From Allodiplogaster sudhausi (Eukaryota; Nematoda; Chromadorea; Rhabditida; Diplogasteridae): a stretch of 64,000 nt of DNA. Made by a program: the position numbers and the translations under genes. Positions 37,611-49,879 of the stretch are shown piece by piece. The DNA is taken from NCBI GenBank assembly GCA_945643635.1, contig CALZFC010000006.1, forward strand, positions 10,636,501 to 10,700,500, given 5' to 3'. The notes beneath the pieces were generated by a model. The model was not told the origin of the DNA. It saw nothing but the letters and a program-made list of their open reading frames with translations, and did no database searches. Numbering within the stretch: the stretch's first letter is position 1; the number at the start of each line of letters is the position of its first letter.

Positions 37611-39091
37611 GGTTTCCCCTTTCAGGCACGTTGATTGGCCGACGCATCGCAGGCCTGTGCGCCCCTTCGAATAAGAAGACGAGTCTGGAGATGGGCGGAA
37701 AGAACGCCGGGATCATTTGCAAATCCGTAGACATCCCGGAAATAGTGCCAGATGTTGTAAGGTCAGAGCGGTTGCATCTTCAAGTTAGAAATATTATTTC
37801 GCTTTATTGCTTTAGGATAAATATTAATCTGAATGTTTCTCTCTCTCTCTCTTTTCTCTCTCTCTCACTCTCTCTCTCTCTCTCTTTCTTTCTCTCTCAT
37901 TCTCTCTGTGAACCTCTCCGAAGTTTATTATTTGAAGTAAGCGGCTAAACTTCTAAAGCTCTTTAGGTCTTGTTTCATCAACCAAGGCGAGATTTGCCTT
38001 TGCACGAGTCGCCTTTTCGTTCATTCAGACATCTTTGACGATTTCGTGCGGGATTTCGTCGAGGAAGCGAAGAAGGTAAGCCCAGATTTGAATGAGAACT
38101 CTTGTAAATCTTTATCAATATTTTAACAGTACACTGTGGGCGATCCGGAAGTCGCCTCGAGCAAACTCGGCGCTATCAACTCAAAGGCTCATTTTGCTAA
38201 GGTAAAGTTCATCAGAGATTCCTCGGTTTACTCCTTCTGAAAGAGATGAAACAATCGTAGGTGATGTCCTACATCGCCTTGGCAGTCGAGGAAGGCGGTA
38301 CGATTCTCTTTGGTGGCAAAGCCGTTTCGCCGCCCGGAAGATGTTCTGGGGTTGAATGATTTAAAAAATTCATCATACATGGAAATATAATTTATTTAGT
38401 TGGAAATATAAGTAATTTTACGGATTTTTTTTCTATCTGCTGTTCTACTCTCAGGGCTGGTTCATCGAGCCAACCGCTGTGACTGGCCTGAGAGATGACT
38501 GCCGATGCATGACTGAAGAGATCTTCGGGCCCGTCGTTTGCATCCAGAAGTTTACGGGCACTCAGGTTTATTTGATATCTTCATTTGAAGAGTATTTAGA
38601 GTGATACCTAAATTGATTAGTTGATATTTATTATCTTAAAATTACTTACATTAGGAAGTGATCGAGCGTGCGAATGCTTCTCCGTACGGCTTGTCTGCGA
38701 CGGTCTTCTCCCGTGAGTCGGCCGAGCTGCACTCGATTGCGCATGCTCTTCGCGTCGGCACCGTCTGGTGCAACACTTGGATGGTCTGTTTTTTTTTCTT
38801 TTATTTTTTATCCATTTTGAGGCTTGTTGTCCAAGTGCACAGACTAAACTTTATTTCAAAATTAGTTCGTGCACCTTACGATATGCCTTTTTGTGATATA
38901 ATTTTTTTTTTAAAGTTTATGATGCTTACCTCATAGAACATAAAATAAGTAGAAACTAAAAAGAGGATGGTCAGGTGCGCGATCTGAACATGCCTTTCGG
39001 TGGGACGAAGCAGTCCGGGCTGGGCAGAGAGGGCGGGGCAGACTCGCTCCATTTCTTCACCGAACAGAAGACTGTCTGCATCAAGTATTGA
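35918..39091 (+). CDS. ALDH8A1: Aldehyde dehydrogenase, ALDH8A1 type
   Basis: ALDH8A1 oxidises 2-aminomuconic semialdehyde in the kynurenine pathway using NAD. Thirteen exons: 35918-36020, 36112-36223, 36407-36535, 36638-36812, 36950-37061, 37393-37494, 37626-37761, 37967-38075, 38130-38201, 38261-38350, 38455-38565, 38655-38783, 38975-39091; 498 aa (human 487). NAD and active-site blocks are intact: [51 protein letters not shown], the general-base Glu in LEMGGKN, the nucleophile Cys in [48 protein letters not shown] is characteristic of ALDH8. The start could be 35918 or the next Met at 35924. The intron after 37061 uses a GC donor and carries a perfect hairpin element. A poly(A) signal lies at 39105. 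Confidence 0.93.
36230..36385. repeat. (CT)n microsatellite in ALDH8A1-like intron
   Basis: CT-rich tract of about 150 nt. Similar tracts fill two further introns of this gene at 37500-37612 and 37837-37905. Confidence 0.9.
37091..37291. mobile_element. Perfect 78-bp inverted-repeat (hairpin) element, MITE-like
   Basis: Arms 37091-37168 and 37214-37291 are exact reverse complements over 78 bp, with a 45-bp spacer. The outer ends read TACAGTACCGCCC, i.e. a TA dinucleotide then CAG, as in Tc1/mariner insertions at TA. Each arm carries CCAGGGGTCA and three 9-bp units. There is no coding potential. It sits 30 bp after a GC splice donor in the ALDH8A1-like gene. Exact identity of the arms suggests recent insertion or arm-to-arm conversion. 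Confidence 0.85.
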
Positions 39092-39104
39092 TAGAGTCTG
39101 CGGC

Positions 39105-39110
39105 AATAAA
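39105..39110 (+). promoter_or_regulatory. Poly(A) signal AATAAA of the ALDH8A1-like gene
   Basis: AATAAA starts 14 nt after the stop at 39091, implying a very short 3' UTR. Confidence 0.6.
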
Positions 39111-40292
39111 GTGGAATCAGGGCAGACAACCTTATTTCATAATTATTTTCATGATGCATAATTATCATTTGTAGTGAGACATAAAATGTTCTGTATGCTA
39201 TTGCCTTTTTTTAATATACTATGTATGTACAAGCGATCTAGTTCGTCGCTATCTGTCAGGATTGGCTTTCAAAATAGTTTTTCATGCATATATATTTTTT
39301 GGTTTTTCACTCAGTGTTTTAATAAAAGAAAAAAATTTTCTCATGCCAGTTTCTCTGAAAATCGGGTTGACATGCCAGATCAGTTTTTATGCAATGCCAA
39401 ATCAATTTAACGGCGAAAGTCATGTGAGAACCCAGGATGAGCAGAATGCTGAGCATGCTGATTGGAGTCAAGAATGAGAGAAAGAAAGGATAAAAGAATG
39501 AAGGAGAGAGAGAGAGAAAGAAAGAGAGATGAGGGAAAAGAGAAAGAAATAAGAGAGTGAGAGAGGAAAGATCACTGCTGAGATTACAACGTATATCAAC
39601 CAAATTGTATGTATGGTGGTTTAGCAGCGTATGCAATGAATTCGTATATAATTTCATCTTCAGTGCGGTTTTGTATAAAATTACTTTTACTTGTGGCCCA
39701 TTGACGAAAAAAACAAGTTTCAAAAGTGTATTCGTGTTTTCTTGTGCAACAGTTTACCCGTAATCTCTTTATCGTACACGGTCGTCTTCAAGCCTTATCT
39801 TATCTTTCGTCTTGTGTCTTCGAATTGTTTTCAGCCTGTCATGGGGCAACCCAGTGCTATCCTCCTACTCCTGCGAGAGTACTGATCTGCAATGGCATTC
39901 ATTTCTTTTTTCCGGTGCCTTAATATTGTCTAAAAATTATTGAAGAAGCTCACAAATACGAAAATATGTTTAGCGTCTTGGTTGACTTGACGGTAGTCCC
40001 GTCGTGTCGAGTACTGATGTATTGTGGTGCGGTGTATTTCTATCATTGTTTTTGAAGCGTACTGTGGTGCGCGCACCGGAAACATCGCTCTGTGTATCGT
40101 TCAGGTGTTTGCGTATCGTCTATGCATCATATTGTCGCGGTTGCTACTTACTGTTTACGTTTTGAAAATTGAATAATGATCTAACGTAGGAGCGATCAAG
40201 AAGAGTGCAGACAACAAGGCTATCGGGTTTGCCAGCGATTGCTCGCTGGCTGTCCGAGTGTCGGGCGTTGCTGACTTCTGAGGAAGGCCGCG
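39111..40292. other. Spacer upstream of the sphingomyelin synthase gene
   Basis: 1.2 kb with a GA-rich stretch at 39476-39570. No supportable gene; it presumably holds the promoter of the following gene. Confidence 0.5.
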
Positions 40293-43200
40293 ATGGTGTC
40301 AGCCACAAATGGCATCGCCGCTCATGACGTTATCGCCATCGCTTCCGATCCGCTCTCCTGGACAAGTCGAGAGGTTCAGTTGTTTTCTTCTCTTGCCAAA
40401 TGAAGTTATCCTTGTCATCTTAATGTTCAGTGATCCCTCATTTCTTTTGTTTAATGTACTCGTTTGAGGTAGAAGCTTGGCTGAACTCAGGGGGATTCGA
40501 ACGCTACGCGAAGCTTCTTGCGTATGAACATCGGGTTTGTTAGCAATTTCTTCTTCTCATCTCATGATCACTAAAACTTGATCCCATCCGATATATTGAT
40601 ATTTGATAAGGGAGTTTAATCTTCTGGACTGTACTCTTTGATTTGATAATAAGTGAAAGCATGCAGATCGACGGTGCCACTCTGCTGACTCTGAATGAGA
40701 CGGATCTGCGAGAGAAACCCCTGCAACTCACTTGTCTTGGTGACATCAAGCGACTCGCCGCGTCCATTCATAAACTCAGAGAGGTTCGCTAGGCATTTCA
40801 ACAACATTTTTTTCTCGTCAAGTTGCCAAATGATACTTTGACCAATAAATGCATCTATGTTCTGTCTGGGTTCTTGCAGACCTCAGCTTTCGGGAATGAA
40901 TTGACTGCTCGCATAACTCCAGCATCCGTTCAAACAGCATCACAGGAGTCTTGTACGTGATGTTCTTCAATCCGTTCTCGCTTGTTTCTCTTGCCTTTTC
41001 GACATTTTATTTAATGTTTTCTTTCTAATTCATTTGTCTTTTCTTGCACAATTCTTGTCCTTGAGATGTCCCTTCGTATTCTCGCGTGAATGGCTACGCT
41101 AATGGCGATGGCAAAGCAGGAGCCGCATGCTCAACACACGCCGAGCATACTGATAGGTCAGCTATCATTAGTTATGGTGTGTCCTTCCTCTGTTTGGATA
41201 CCGCAGAAACCGCGGTTATGTCGCCCACCCACACTAAATATCGTTGTAGCGCTAATTGTAAGGCTCTGCTGGTCTCTAGTCAAGAGACGGTCACTACCGT
41301 CATATCCTCAGATGACCAAGGACCTGTTCGGCTCATATCCAGAGATGAGATCATTCGGCAGGTTTGTTGTTTCCTTCTCTCGTTGCCCTCTCTCCCTCTA
41401 TCTCTCTCTCCTTTGTAGTTTTCTCAGAAGTTTCCTCATTCCTCATCGTATGACAATCAACTCTGCATCCTTCTCCCTTCAGGTAGAAGCTCCGGATACG
41501 CATGCGAAGTCTGTGTTGAAGCTTGCGATAGCCTTCTCCTACTGTCTGCTCTCTCTTCTCATCACTGCCTTCGTCATGGTGCTCGTTCATGATCGAGTTC
41601 CTGGTGGGTTTGATGTTTTGTTTTGCTCATTTCCGTGCTCGCTAATTCTAACCAACCTCTAAATATTCTTTCATGATATCAGACTTGGCCTGAACACTCT
41701 TCTTTCAGACATGAAGATGTACCCGCCTCTGCCCGACATTGTCCTGGACAATCTTCCACTCATTCCCTGGGCATTCGACATGTGCGAGATGATTGGAGTG
41801 ACTCTTGCCACGATCTGGCTTACCGTACTCATCTTCCATAAACACAGGTCCTTGCAACGAGATTGCTTTTATTGATTTGTATATTATATTATTTGATCAT
41901 AACACAAATTCTTACTAATATCACTCTTTTCCTGTTCGCAAACAGAAGTCTTATACAGAACTAGCAAGCGGGAGAATTTTTGAGATTGGGTAAAAGATTT
42001 GTTACAGTTTGTCCTTTGCAGAGTTGTGATCGCTCGCCGAATGTTTTCCCTGGTTGGGACTGTCTTTCTGCTTCGTTGCATAACAATGATGATTACGTCT
42101 CTCTCAGTGCCTGGAGTACATCTCGAGTGTCGAGCCAAGGTTTCTGCCATCCAGAAAGTTCTACATTTTTTTATCTCTAATTTAGTATCTTCCTCTGAAT
42201 CGTTCAAAAACTAATATAGAGAGTTTTTTTTTAAGAATCACGGAAGTCTGGCCGAGAAGGTCGTTCAAGCCTTCCAGATCTGGTCCAAGCTGGGCATGAG
42301 CATTCAGGCAAGGGCTTTAAATTTTAGTTGTCTACGTCTACCCTTCAAATATTAAGGTTGATGACACTTATCACAGTCCTAACTTTGTATCATTTATTTG
42401 GCTATTTGTTTACTTTCTCGATTTACACTATGTTCAGGGTGTTCGAACCTGCGGCGACTACATGTTCAGCGGCCATACAACGGCCATCACTCTGCTCAAT
42501 CATTTTATCACTGAATGTGCGGTTTTCTTTTCCTTTTGTATGAATGTTAGTTGAATGTCCACGGTGTGAACTGTATTACTTCTCTTCGTGGTAGTTGTAC
42601 AAGTTTGATAGTTCAGATACTCCCAACTCCTGGTCAGGCTTGCACACTGTCACGTGGGTATGCAATCTCTTTGGTCAGTTCTAGTCGTAAGATTATTATT
42701 ATCTAAACTTCGCATTGAAATGCCTTCAAAGACGCAATTTCCTGCTTTAAATGTGATCATTTGAATATTTTCACTTTTTTCTTTCTTTGATTATGGTATT
42801 TTAAGGCAAGGAAGCCTTAATTTTTTTAATCTTGCTTACTTGAAGGAGTCTTCTTCATTCTGGCGGGCCACGAACACTACTCCATTGATGTGTTTGTCGC
42901 ATTCTACATCTCTTCTCGGATGTTCCTCTACTATCACACGTTAGTGAGAGACTGCCTTTTAAATCATTTCTTAAAGTATACTATGCTGATTGTTTAATGT
43001 TATTTTAAAAGGCGAATTTCTCTAATCAATTTTTTTATTAATGCGTTATTTAAAGAAAGACGAAGCTCAATCGTAGTGTATTTTCATTTTCTTGAGTGTT
43101 ATTGTCACATGTTTCTCTAAAATCTCTCTCTTCCTTGTGTCATACAAAAGGGCGCGAATACAAGTGTGAATTTTTGGCTCATTTAAGATTCGCATACAAC

Positions 43201-45252
43201 CACGCGAATCTAACGGCGACGGATGACCGAATGCGCATCTGGTTCCCTCTTGGATGGTTCTTCGAGGCGGGCAGCATTGGCAAGGTCAGCGCAGTGCTTG
43301 TATTCTAACTATTATATAGGTTACAGTACCGCCAAAAAGTCAATCAACTTTTGGTTTTTCGGTCATATTTTCCTTCATAGTGTACGAAAGTAAATGAAAT
43401 TTGCAGGGTTGCTTCTATATGGTGTCAGATCTTTAGTAACAAAATATTGGTTTGATTGATCCACAATAGAGCCGGAAAAAATCAATAACTCAAATCACCC
43501 GAGTTGCACATTTAGACGTGCTGGATTAAATGGGTTATTGCTTCGGTATTCTGGTAGCTTTTATTGGAGAAATGGTATAGATGAATTCTAAGACATATCT
43601 GGGATAAATTTTTATTCTAATCGATAATTAATCACATGCTTTTACATGCTGTCTGCCTTCAGCTCGTGATCCATGCACTACTGAAGGTTCAGAAGAATAA
43701 AATTAATCATGTACAGCCATGCTTATAGTAATAATGAGGTACATATATTCAGAGGTGATAAGCGAACAAATTCAGATGGTTGACTGGCCTGTGGAAATTA
43801 GATTCTAACTATTTGTACACACTTTGATCACCGCGGTCAACTTCGGTCCACAACGCTGAAGTGCTAAAAGTGATGCTGTGCAGGTGTCCTTGTTTGTAAA
43901 ACGCTTTTACCTATCTAAAATAATAGTTCATAGGCTTCTCTATCTTTGGCAGCTTTATTTCATGCCTGGCTTCATGAGGCCTTCATAGGGAGGGGTAGAT
44001 AATTTGAATGTACCCTGGCGTAGAGTGGTGCGGTGCCGTATAAGGTAGGAAAATAATCAGTGAAGTTTTAGATAGAGTCAAATATCACTTTACTATATAA
44101 AACAGAGTGTTCTGCAATGGTCTAAATTCCATTTGGTCATTTTAATGTTGTAATTGATCTATAACAGACAGCTGTCAATACACTGCACTACTCAATGCCA
44201 GTCTACATTCAAATGATCGTCTGTCCCTTACGGTCTCATGAAGCCATGGATGAAATAAGGCTGCAGAATACAGAAAAGTCTATTAAGAATCATTATAGAC
44301 AAGTGAAACCCTTTTCAAAAAACGGACCCCTTCACAACAGCACTTTAAGTACGTCTTGGCTGCAGACGAAAGTTGACAGTGGTAGTCAAAGTGTGCATAA
44401 ATAGTTAGAATCTAATTCTCACAGGGCAAGCAACCATCTGAATTTGTTCGCTTATCACCTCTGAATATATGGACCTCATTATTACTATAAGCATGGCAGT
44501 ACGTGATTAATTTTATTCTCCTGAACCTTCAGCATCTCAGGCCGAGTTCATGAATCACGAGCTGAAGGCAGGCAGCATTTAAAAGCATGTGATTAAATAT
44601 CGATTAGACCAAAAACTTATCGTAGATATGTCTTAGAATCCATCTAAACCATTTCTCCAATAAAAGCTACCCGAATATCGAAGCAATAACCCATTTAATC
44701 CAGCACTCCTAAATGTGCAACTCGGGTGATTTGAGTCATTGATTTTTTTCGGGCTTTATTGTGGATCAATGAAACCAATATTTTCTTACCAACGATCTGA
44801 CCGCATAATTAAGCAACCCTGAGAATTTCATTTACTTTCGTACACTTTGAAGGAAAATTTGCCCGAAAAACCAAAAGTTGATAGACTTTTTGGCGGTACT
44901 GTATATTCTTTTAAAAAAAACGGAATAGTCATATATTTTAGTTGGGTAATTTTCATAATTGCACTGTTTTTCAATACAGGACTGGCAAGCAAACTTTGTA
45001 GGTGAGACTTCTCGACGAAGTAACTATCTGTTATCCCCATATTCGTAATTGAAGGTGCCAAACGAGTTCGAGTTTCCCTTCAAACTGCACTGGAGACGTG
45101 CGAAGTCGAAGGAGGAGAAGGAGCCAGGCGTTGTCTCTTTCGAAGCGAGCGGAGTTCTGCCTCCAGCCAGGGACGCCTCCACGATTCGACATTCTTCCAC
45201 TCGTCAGACAAATGGAACGGCCAGAGACAAGAGGAACAAGAAGAGAAATTGA
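40293..45252 (+). CDS. SGMS1: Sphingomyelin synthase with N-terminal SAM domain
   Basis: Transfers phosphocholine from PC to ceramide, in Golgi or plasma membrane. Fifteen exons: 40293-40373, 40469-40534, 40667-40783, 40880-40952, 41066-41156, 41280-41361, 41483-41603, 41709-41847, 42022-42139, 42236-42307, 42438-42516, 42617-42673, 42846-42939, 43188-43284, 45055-45252; 494 aa. Residues 28-88 form a SAM domain ([33 protein letters not shown]), as in SMS1. Six membrane helices follow. The lipid-phosphatase catalytic triad is complete: His in [11 protein letters not shown], His and Asp in [30 protein letters not shown] matches human RRFFCIVGTLYLYRC. The C-terminal tail is long and basic. The intron after 42307 has a GC donor, and the last intron contains a 1.58 kb inverted-repeat element. 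Confidence 0.92.
43322..44903. mobile_element. Tc1/mariner-type non-autonomous element with ~500-560 bp inverted arms
   Basis: The ends are TACAGTACCGCCAAAAAG (left) and its complement (right), i.e. a TA target followed by CAG. The arms (about 43322-43880 and 44345-44903) are diverged reverse complements that can be followed for over 500 bp, for example near GTTAGAATCTAAT at 44402 against the complementary sequence at 43799. The centre (about 43880-44345) has no transposase-like frame. It is inserted in the last intron of the sphingomyelin synthase gene, whose flanking exons stay in phase. Confidence 0.82.
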
Positions 45253-45864
45253 CTACGGTAATACTGAGCAGTTCACTACTCTGACAGACATGGTAAGCTT
45301 ATAGCCATCGCTACTTCCGGTTTAAAAGTACTAAATTGTTTGTACGTGTAGATAGAGTGTTCCCAGAGATCATTAGGAAAGGAAACCCCCAGAAATAGTG
45401 CGTTATTCGTTGCGCAAACTTGTTATAGAAGTATTGTCTGCGCAGTCTGAGTAGCTCGCGCTTCACTTGTAAGAGAAGAAACGAGTATCAGAATTGCCAA
45501 AATATTTAATCAATTATACAATGAGAATTGTTTTGTTTGCTTTCATGATGGTTAGCACGGATTTCTCTTTCGTTGTATCACAGATATGAAGGTATGGTTG
45601 GAATAACCGGAATGCTTTCACTCTACACCGAATTTCCATCTCTCATTCTCTCACAGTTTATTTGTTTTTTTTTAAGTTGTTTGAGTTTTGGCAATAAAGT
45701 TATTTTTCGTTAAATAAAGAAGGAAGTAATTGCATTCATTAGTAAAAGAGTTGGGGGGTATATGACACAGGTACCGACGATGTGCATGCGAAGGTAGGCA
45801 AGAGAACGTCGGGCTCATCCTGCCTCATCTTCCTGCTCCCACTCCCATGGCATCTCTCTCTCGC

Positions 45865-45896
<32 letters not shown>

Positions 45897-46537
45897 GCTC
45901 TCCTCTCTGACTCTCTCTCGCTCTCCTCTCTGACTCTCTCTCGCTCTCCTCTCTCTCTCCTCTCTGTCTCTCTCTCTCCCTCCTCTCTCACTGTCAACAG
46001 TCATCATGAGATGACGTCAGCACGAAGATGACGTAGATTCGGTTCATTTTACTCTCTTTGAGTTAAGTCTGGCAGGCGACCGAGAAAGGCAGCTTTGTCT
46101 GTGCTTTCCTTCTTTCAAGTAAAGCGATGAAAGGGAAAAGTCGAGAATATCACGGAAGCAATTAAAAACGATACCGATTGGTCACGATGTCATTTCCTTC
46201 GTCATAAATCGCCACATTTATCGTCATCTTTGAGCACCAATAATCTAAGTGCACACTTCAAGCAAGAAAACCGATGAAAGCATTAAATGTTTAGATATAA
46301 AACTGTTGACCGGAGTGGGAAAAAAGCCAACTACATTCATCGTCTCTCGAATAATGAGAGAGGCGCAAATCGTAGATAAGTAGAGAGAGAATGAATGAAT
46401 GTGCATGAAAGAGGAAGAGAGAGTGAGAGAGAGAGAGAGAAAGAAAGACACCGACAAACGACATGAGAGGGATGAGAGAACGATAGAGTGTGTGAATAAA
46501 GAAAAAAGAGAGCTAGAATAAGGTCCTTAAAGAGCAA
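45253..46537. other. Convergent spacer after sphingomyelin synthase
   Basis: Probable 3' UTR with AATAAA at 45693, then a CT/CG-rich tract (45853-45980) and a GA tract (46380-46445). No gene is supportable. Confidence 0.5.
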
Positions 46538-46923
46538 TTAGCCAGTATCCAGGCTGCCTTCGAAGAGGTTCCGCTCAAATTCCGGACGTTGGCGAGCTTC
46601 AATGTTGATTGTTGCCTCGTGAAGCGAGCTGAGGCCTGATGAACAAACAAAAACTAATTTTTTTTTAAAAGATTTCACAATTATTTTAAAAAAAAAATTC
46701 GTTTTGCCGATTACTAAATATGAGTCCAAATTTTTTTTCAAGGGTACTTTTCATACATCGCTGTTTGTGGGGAACATGCAAGGTAGCTTTGAAAATCAGC
46801 GTACTCATTTGGCGCGCCTGCGTTAGGTCCACGTCGCTAAAATCAGCAAAATCTGTAAAAAGATGTGTGTATGCTCTACTATGCTATCCTTCCATTCTTC
46901 TCTATATCTCATTTAGTTCACCT

Positions 46924-46959
<36 letters not shown>

Positions 46960-47337
46960 ATTTCTCTCCCTCTTCTCTCCTTCTCTCGCTCTATCCCAAC
47001 CTGCATCATCCATCTCATTATCAATAAAGACGTGTTCGTCATGGAGAGTGTGATCGATAGGATTCGTGTCAAGGAGATGTGTCGTGGTTCTGAAACTGCT
47101 GAGCATAAGAGGTTTTCATTATTACATTTTTCTTTAAGATTTAGAAATATTTCCCGAACGAAGTTCATTAATTAGTTCCTCATGGTCAGTCCCTATCTAT
47201 TCTCTCTCATCCATGCCTTATCTTAATTTATCTTTATCTTAATCACTTTCTGCAATTACCATTTTCAATTCCTTGACTCGTTTTCCCCTCTCTATCTCCC
47301 TCATTGTCAGTAGATCACTCTCTTCTTCTCTACCTTT

Positions 47338-47386
<49 letters not shown>

Positions 47387-49170
47387 ACTCGAGAAGATTG
47401 TCGATATTGGAGTCTTCATCTCCAAAGATGACAGCTGGGGGCTCGGCGTCGATGGCTGAATCGACGTCGGAATCGATGATCTCGAGGATTTCAGGGTTCT
47501 CCCAAACATTCGAGGGGTCGAAATGGATCTGCAGAATTCCTTTCTTCTTTTATTCTTTTGTCATTTCAAATATGAGAGAGAAAGAACGATTAAAAGAGAT
47601 ATGGTGATTAGGAGAGTGTTCGAGAGAGAGAGAGAGAAAAAAGGAAAGAGAGGGAGCGAGAGAAAAAGAGAGAGAGAGAGAGAGAGCTTGAAAGGGGGGA
47701 GAGAGACCGTGGTGGTGTCCTCGTATTCGGTGGACTGTCGCTGGCTGAGCCGGCGTACTGAGCGGGCTCGGGAAGAGGAGATGAGTGGATGGAGCGGCGG
47801 CGGCAGCGGAGGCTCGACGTACGATGCCGACACCTTTATTTCTCACATCTTTTCTCTCACAGTTACCGTACATAACAGACTAAATAACTTTCCCAAAAAA
47901 TATATGCCCAACTTTTCTCGCCGCCGACTCCATGATTTCGTAAAAGGCTTGCTGATGAAAAGCACGAAACTCTTCTGGAGCTAAAAAAAAAAAGTGTTTA
48001 TAATTAAATTAATTAAACGCAGCTTCACGTTAACTTATTTATATACATATAGCTGAGTTAAGATAACAAATTAATGATTGTAAACAAAGTGAAGTAGACT
48101 ACAAGTGGAGGACGATGGCCGCGTGCTTGAGCCGAGACTCGAGAGCTTTGGCTTCAGCGATTGCGGTGCACGAAGCTTCTCTGAAGAGGCTACGGTACAT
48201 TCGATTTAATGCATTGTAAAAAAAAACATTACCATTCTTCATTCTCCCCTATAAATGTTTTAATAAAAAATTTTTAGGACATTTGTATGGGCCGCGTAAT
48301 AACGTTCCATACTATAAGATACATAATTATTCTCAATGTGAGATTTGAAGAAGGAATTTACTGGTAATGGCAATGAATGCCTGATGGAAGAGACCGCAAG
48401 TCCGATCGCAGCACGGCCTCTTGCAGTAGATCGCATCGAACAGTTGCACACGGTACATTCCTGTTCTTATATCATCTTTAGCTTCATCAACAATTGTAGA
48501 TCACGCTTGGTCGCTTCAATTCATTCGCGATATTTTGGATCTACCCGATTACGACAAATTAACACTGGGTGATTAAAATCAGCAGAACAAATGGAAAGCC
48601 ATATGTTACTTATGAGGAAATCATCCGATCAGCAATCATGCATTTTAGTGAACTTACATAAATACATCTAAATGTTCTTTGTTTCATTACCTGCGTATAA
48701 GATCGAGAAGTCATTACAAACAACGTGAAAGACTTTCTCGCATGAATGAGAATGGTGACAAAGACATTTACAATGTATACATATTATGTTCACATCTCTT
48801 CAAGTCTGATGAAAAGTGCATAAGACATATTACGCAATCAGTCGAAGAGGCGCAAATTTTTTAAACGTGCAATTTTTTTATGGAATAAAGAAGAAACCAC
48901 GTTCATACCACTTAACTATCATCATAACGTTTTAATAAAATTTGGAATACAATGAAAACCAATTTTAATCATTGAGAAAAAATATTTGTAATTCTTCCGA
49001 CTATTTGACATGGAATGGGACTCAGCGTGGACGGATAAAGATCACATCTGGCGCTCTCTCAACGGCGAACTGTCATTAGAGAACGATTAATGCGTATCAG
49101 CAATTCCATCTCAAGAGATAATCAAAGAGACATTCGCAGGGACTGCTAGATAACCTCGCAGAGAGAGACA

Positions 49171-49216
<46 letters not shown>

Positions 49217-49497
49217 CAGAAGGAGAGCTAGCAGCGAGAAATTAGCAGGAAACATTGGGGCAATGATGCTCCTGAATAAAAATATGTACAACGATTTTTC
49301 CTAGCAAAAATGAGCTGAAAATGAAATAAAGGTGAAAAAGAGAGAGAACGCGAAAGATTAAGAGGGTAAGAGAGACTTTAGACACGACATAGAGCAGCGA
49401 TCCATTACTGGAGAAAATACGCATTTCCTGCTGCTTCGCCGACGTCCGCAGATTCGACGAAGAGGATATCGGGAAGGCCGCGACTCAAGGGCTTCAT
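46538..49497 (-). CDS. Unrecognised protein with Cys-rich N-terminus and acidic C-terminus
   Basis: Nine exons chained by phase: 49421-49497, 48362-48465, 48103-48180, 47913-47980, 47708-47833, 47389-47528, 47001-47098, 46805-46852, 46538-46635; 837 nt, 278 aa. The N-terminus MKPLSRGLPDILFVESADVG leads to a cysteine cluster YCKRPCCDRTCGLF, then a Ser/Pro-rich segment, a short helical block (SPEEFRAFHQQAFYEIMES) and a long acidic region rich in Asp (VWENPEILEIIDSDVDSAID, MDDADFADFSDVDL), ending FERNLFEGSLDTG. The cysteine cluster could bind zinc; the acidic part resembles an interaction or activation region. I recognise no family. The first exon is the weakest; translation could also begin at 48458. 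Confidence 0.55.
47340..47384. repeat. (CT)n microsatellite in the 46.5-49.5 kb gene
   Basis: Pure CT repeat of about 43 nt directly beside the exon edge at 47389. Other CT/GA tracts in this gene lie at 46922-46990 and 47625-47705. Confidence 0.9.
48470..49090 (+). other. AT-rich intron with short protein-like open frames
   Basis: Within the first intron of the minus-strand gene. Plus-strand frames with long open stretches occur in several frames: one ending near 48572 (DHAWSLQFIRDILDLPDYDK), one at 48660-48864 (DKDIYNVYILCSHLFKSDEK) and one at 49010-49090 (MEWDSAWTDKDHIWRSLNGE). They do not join in one frame. They may be remnants of a coding or mobile sequence, or chance. Confidence 0.2.
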
Positions 49498-49879
49498 CTT
49501 AAAACGATTTCTTTCTAGTCTACCCTTCTCTTTCTCTCCTTCTCTCTTCCTTTATTCGTTCCCTCTTATAATTGTTCTTTTTCATCTTCACCTTTTACAC
49601 CAACTCCTATTTCTCCTTTTTCCTCTGTTTCTTCCTCTCTCACATTCAAACTGCATGTCTCTCGCGTTCCACGGACCGAGGGGAAATATGACATTGCTGG
49701 GACAGGCAAGGACTTTGATGTGCAGCCTACAATTAATACGGAATGTGTAAATCGAAACTTAATAGACGTGAACTTGAATCATGCATCTGCATTCTATTAC
49801 CGCTTCTAATTATTACAAATGGACAAAGATACAAAATAAAAATGTTCAATACCATACAAAATAGCAAGGGTGTTGTACA

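Noticed and set aside
40490..40505. tRNA T-arm-like GGGGGATTCGAACG as a tRNA gene
   Set aside because: It is part of the SAM-domain exon of sphingomyelin synthase and has no tRNA flanks.
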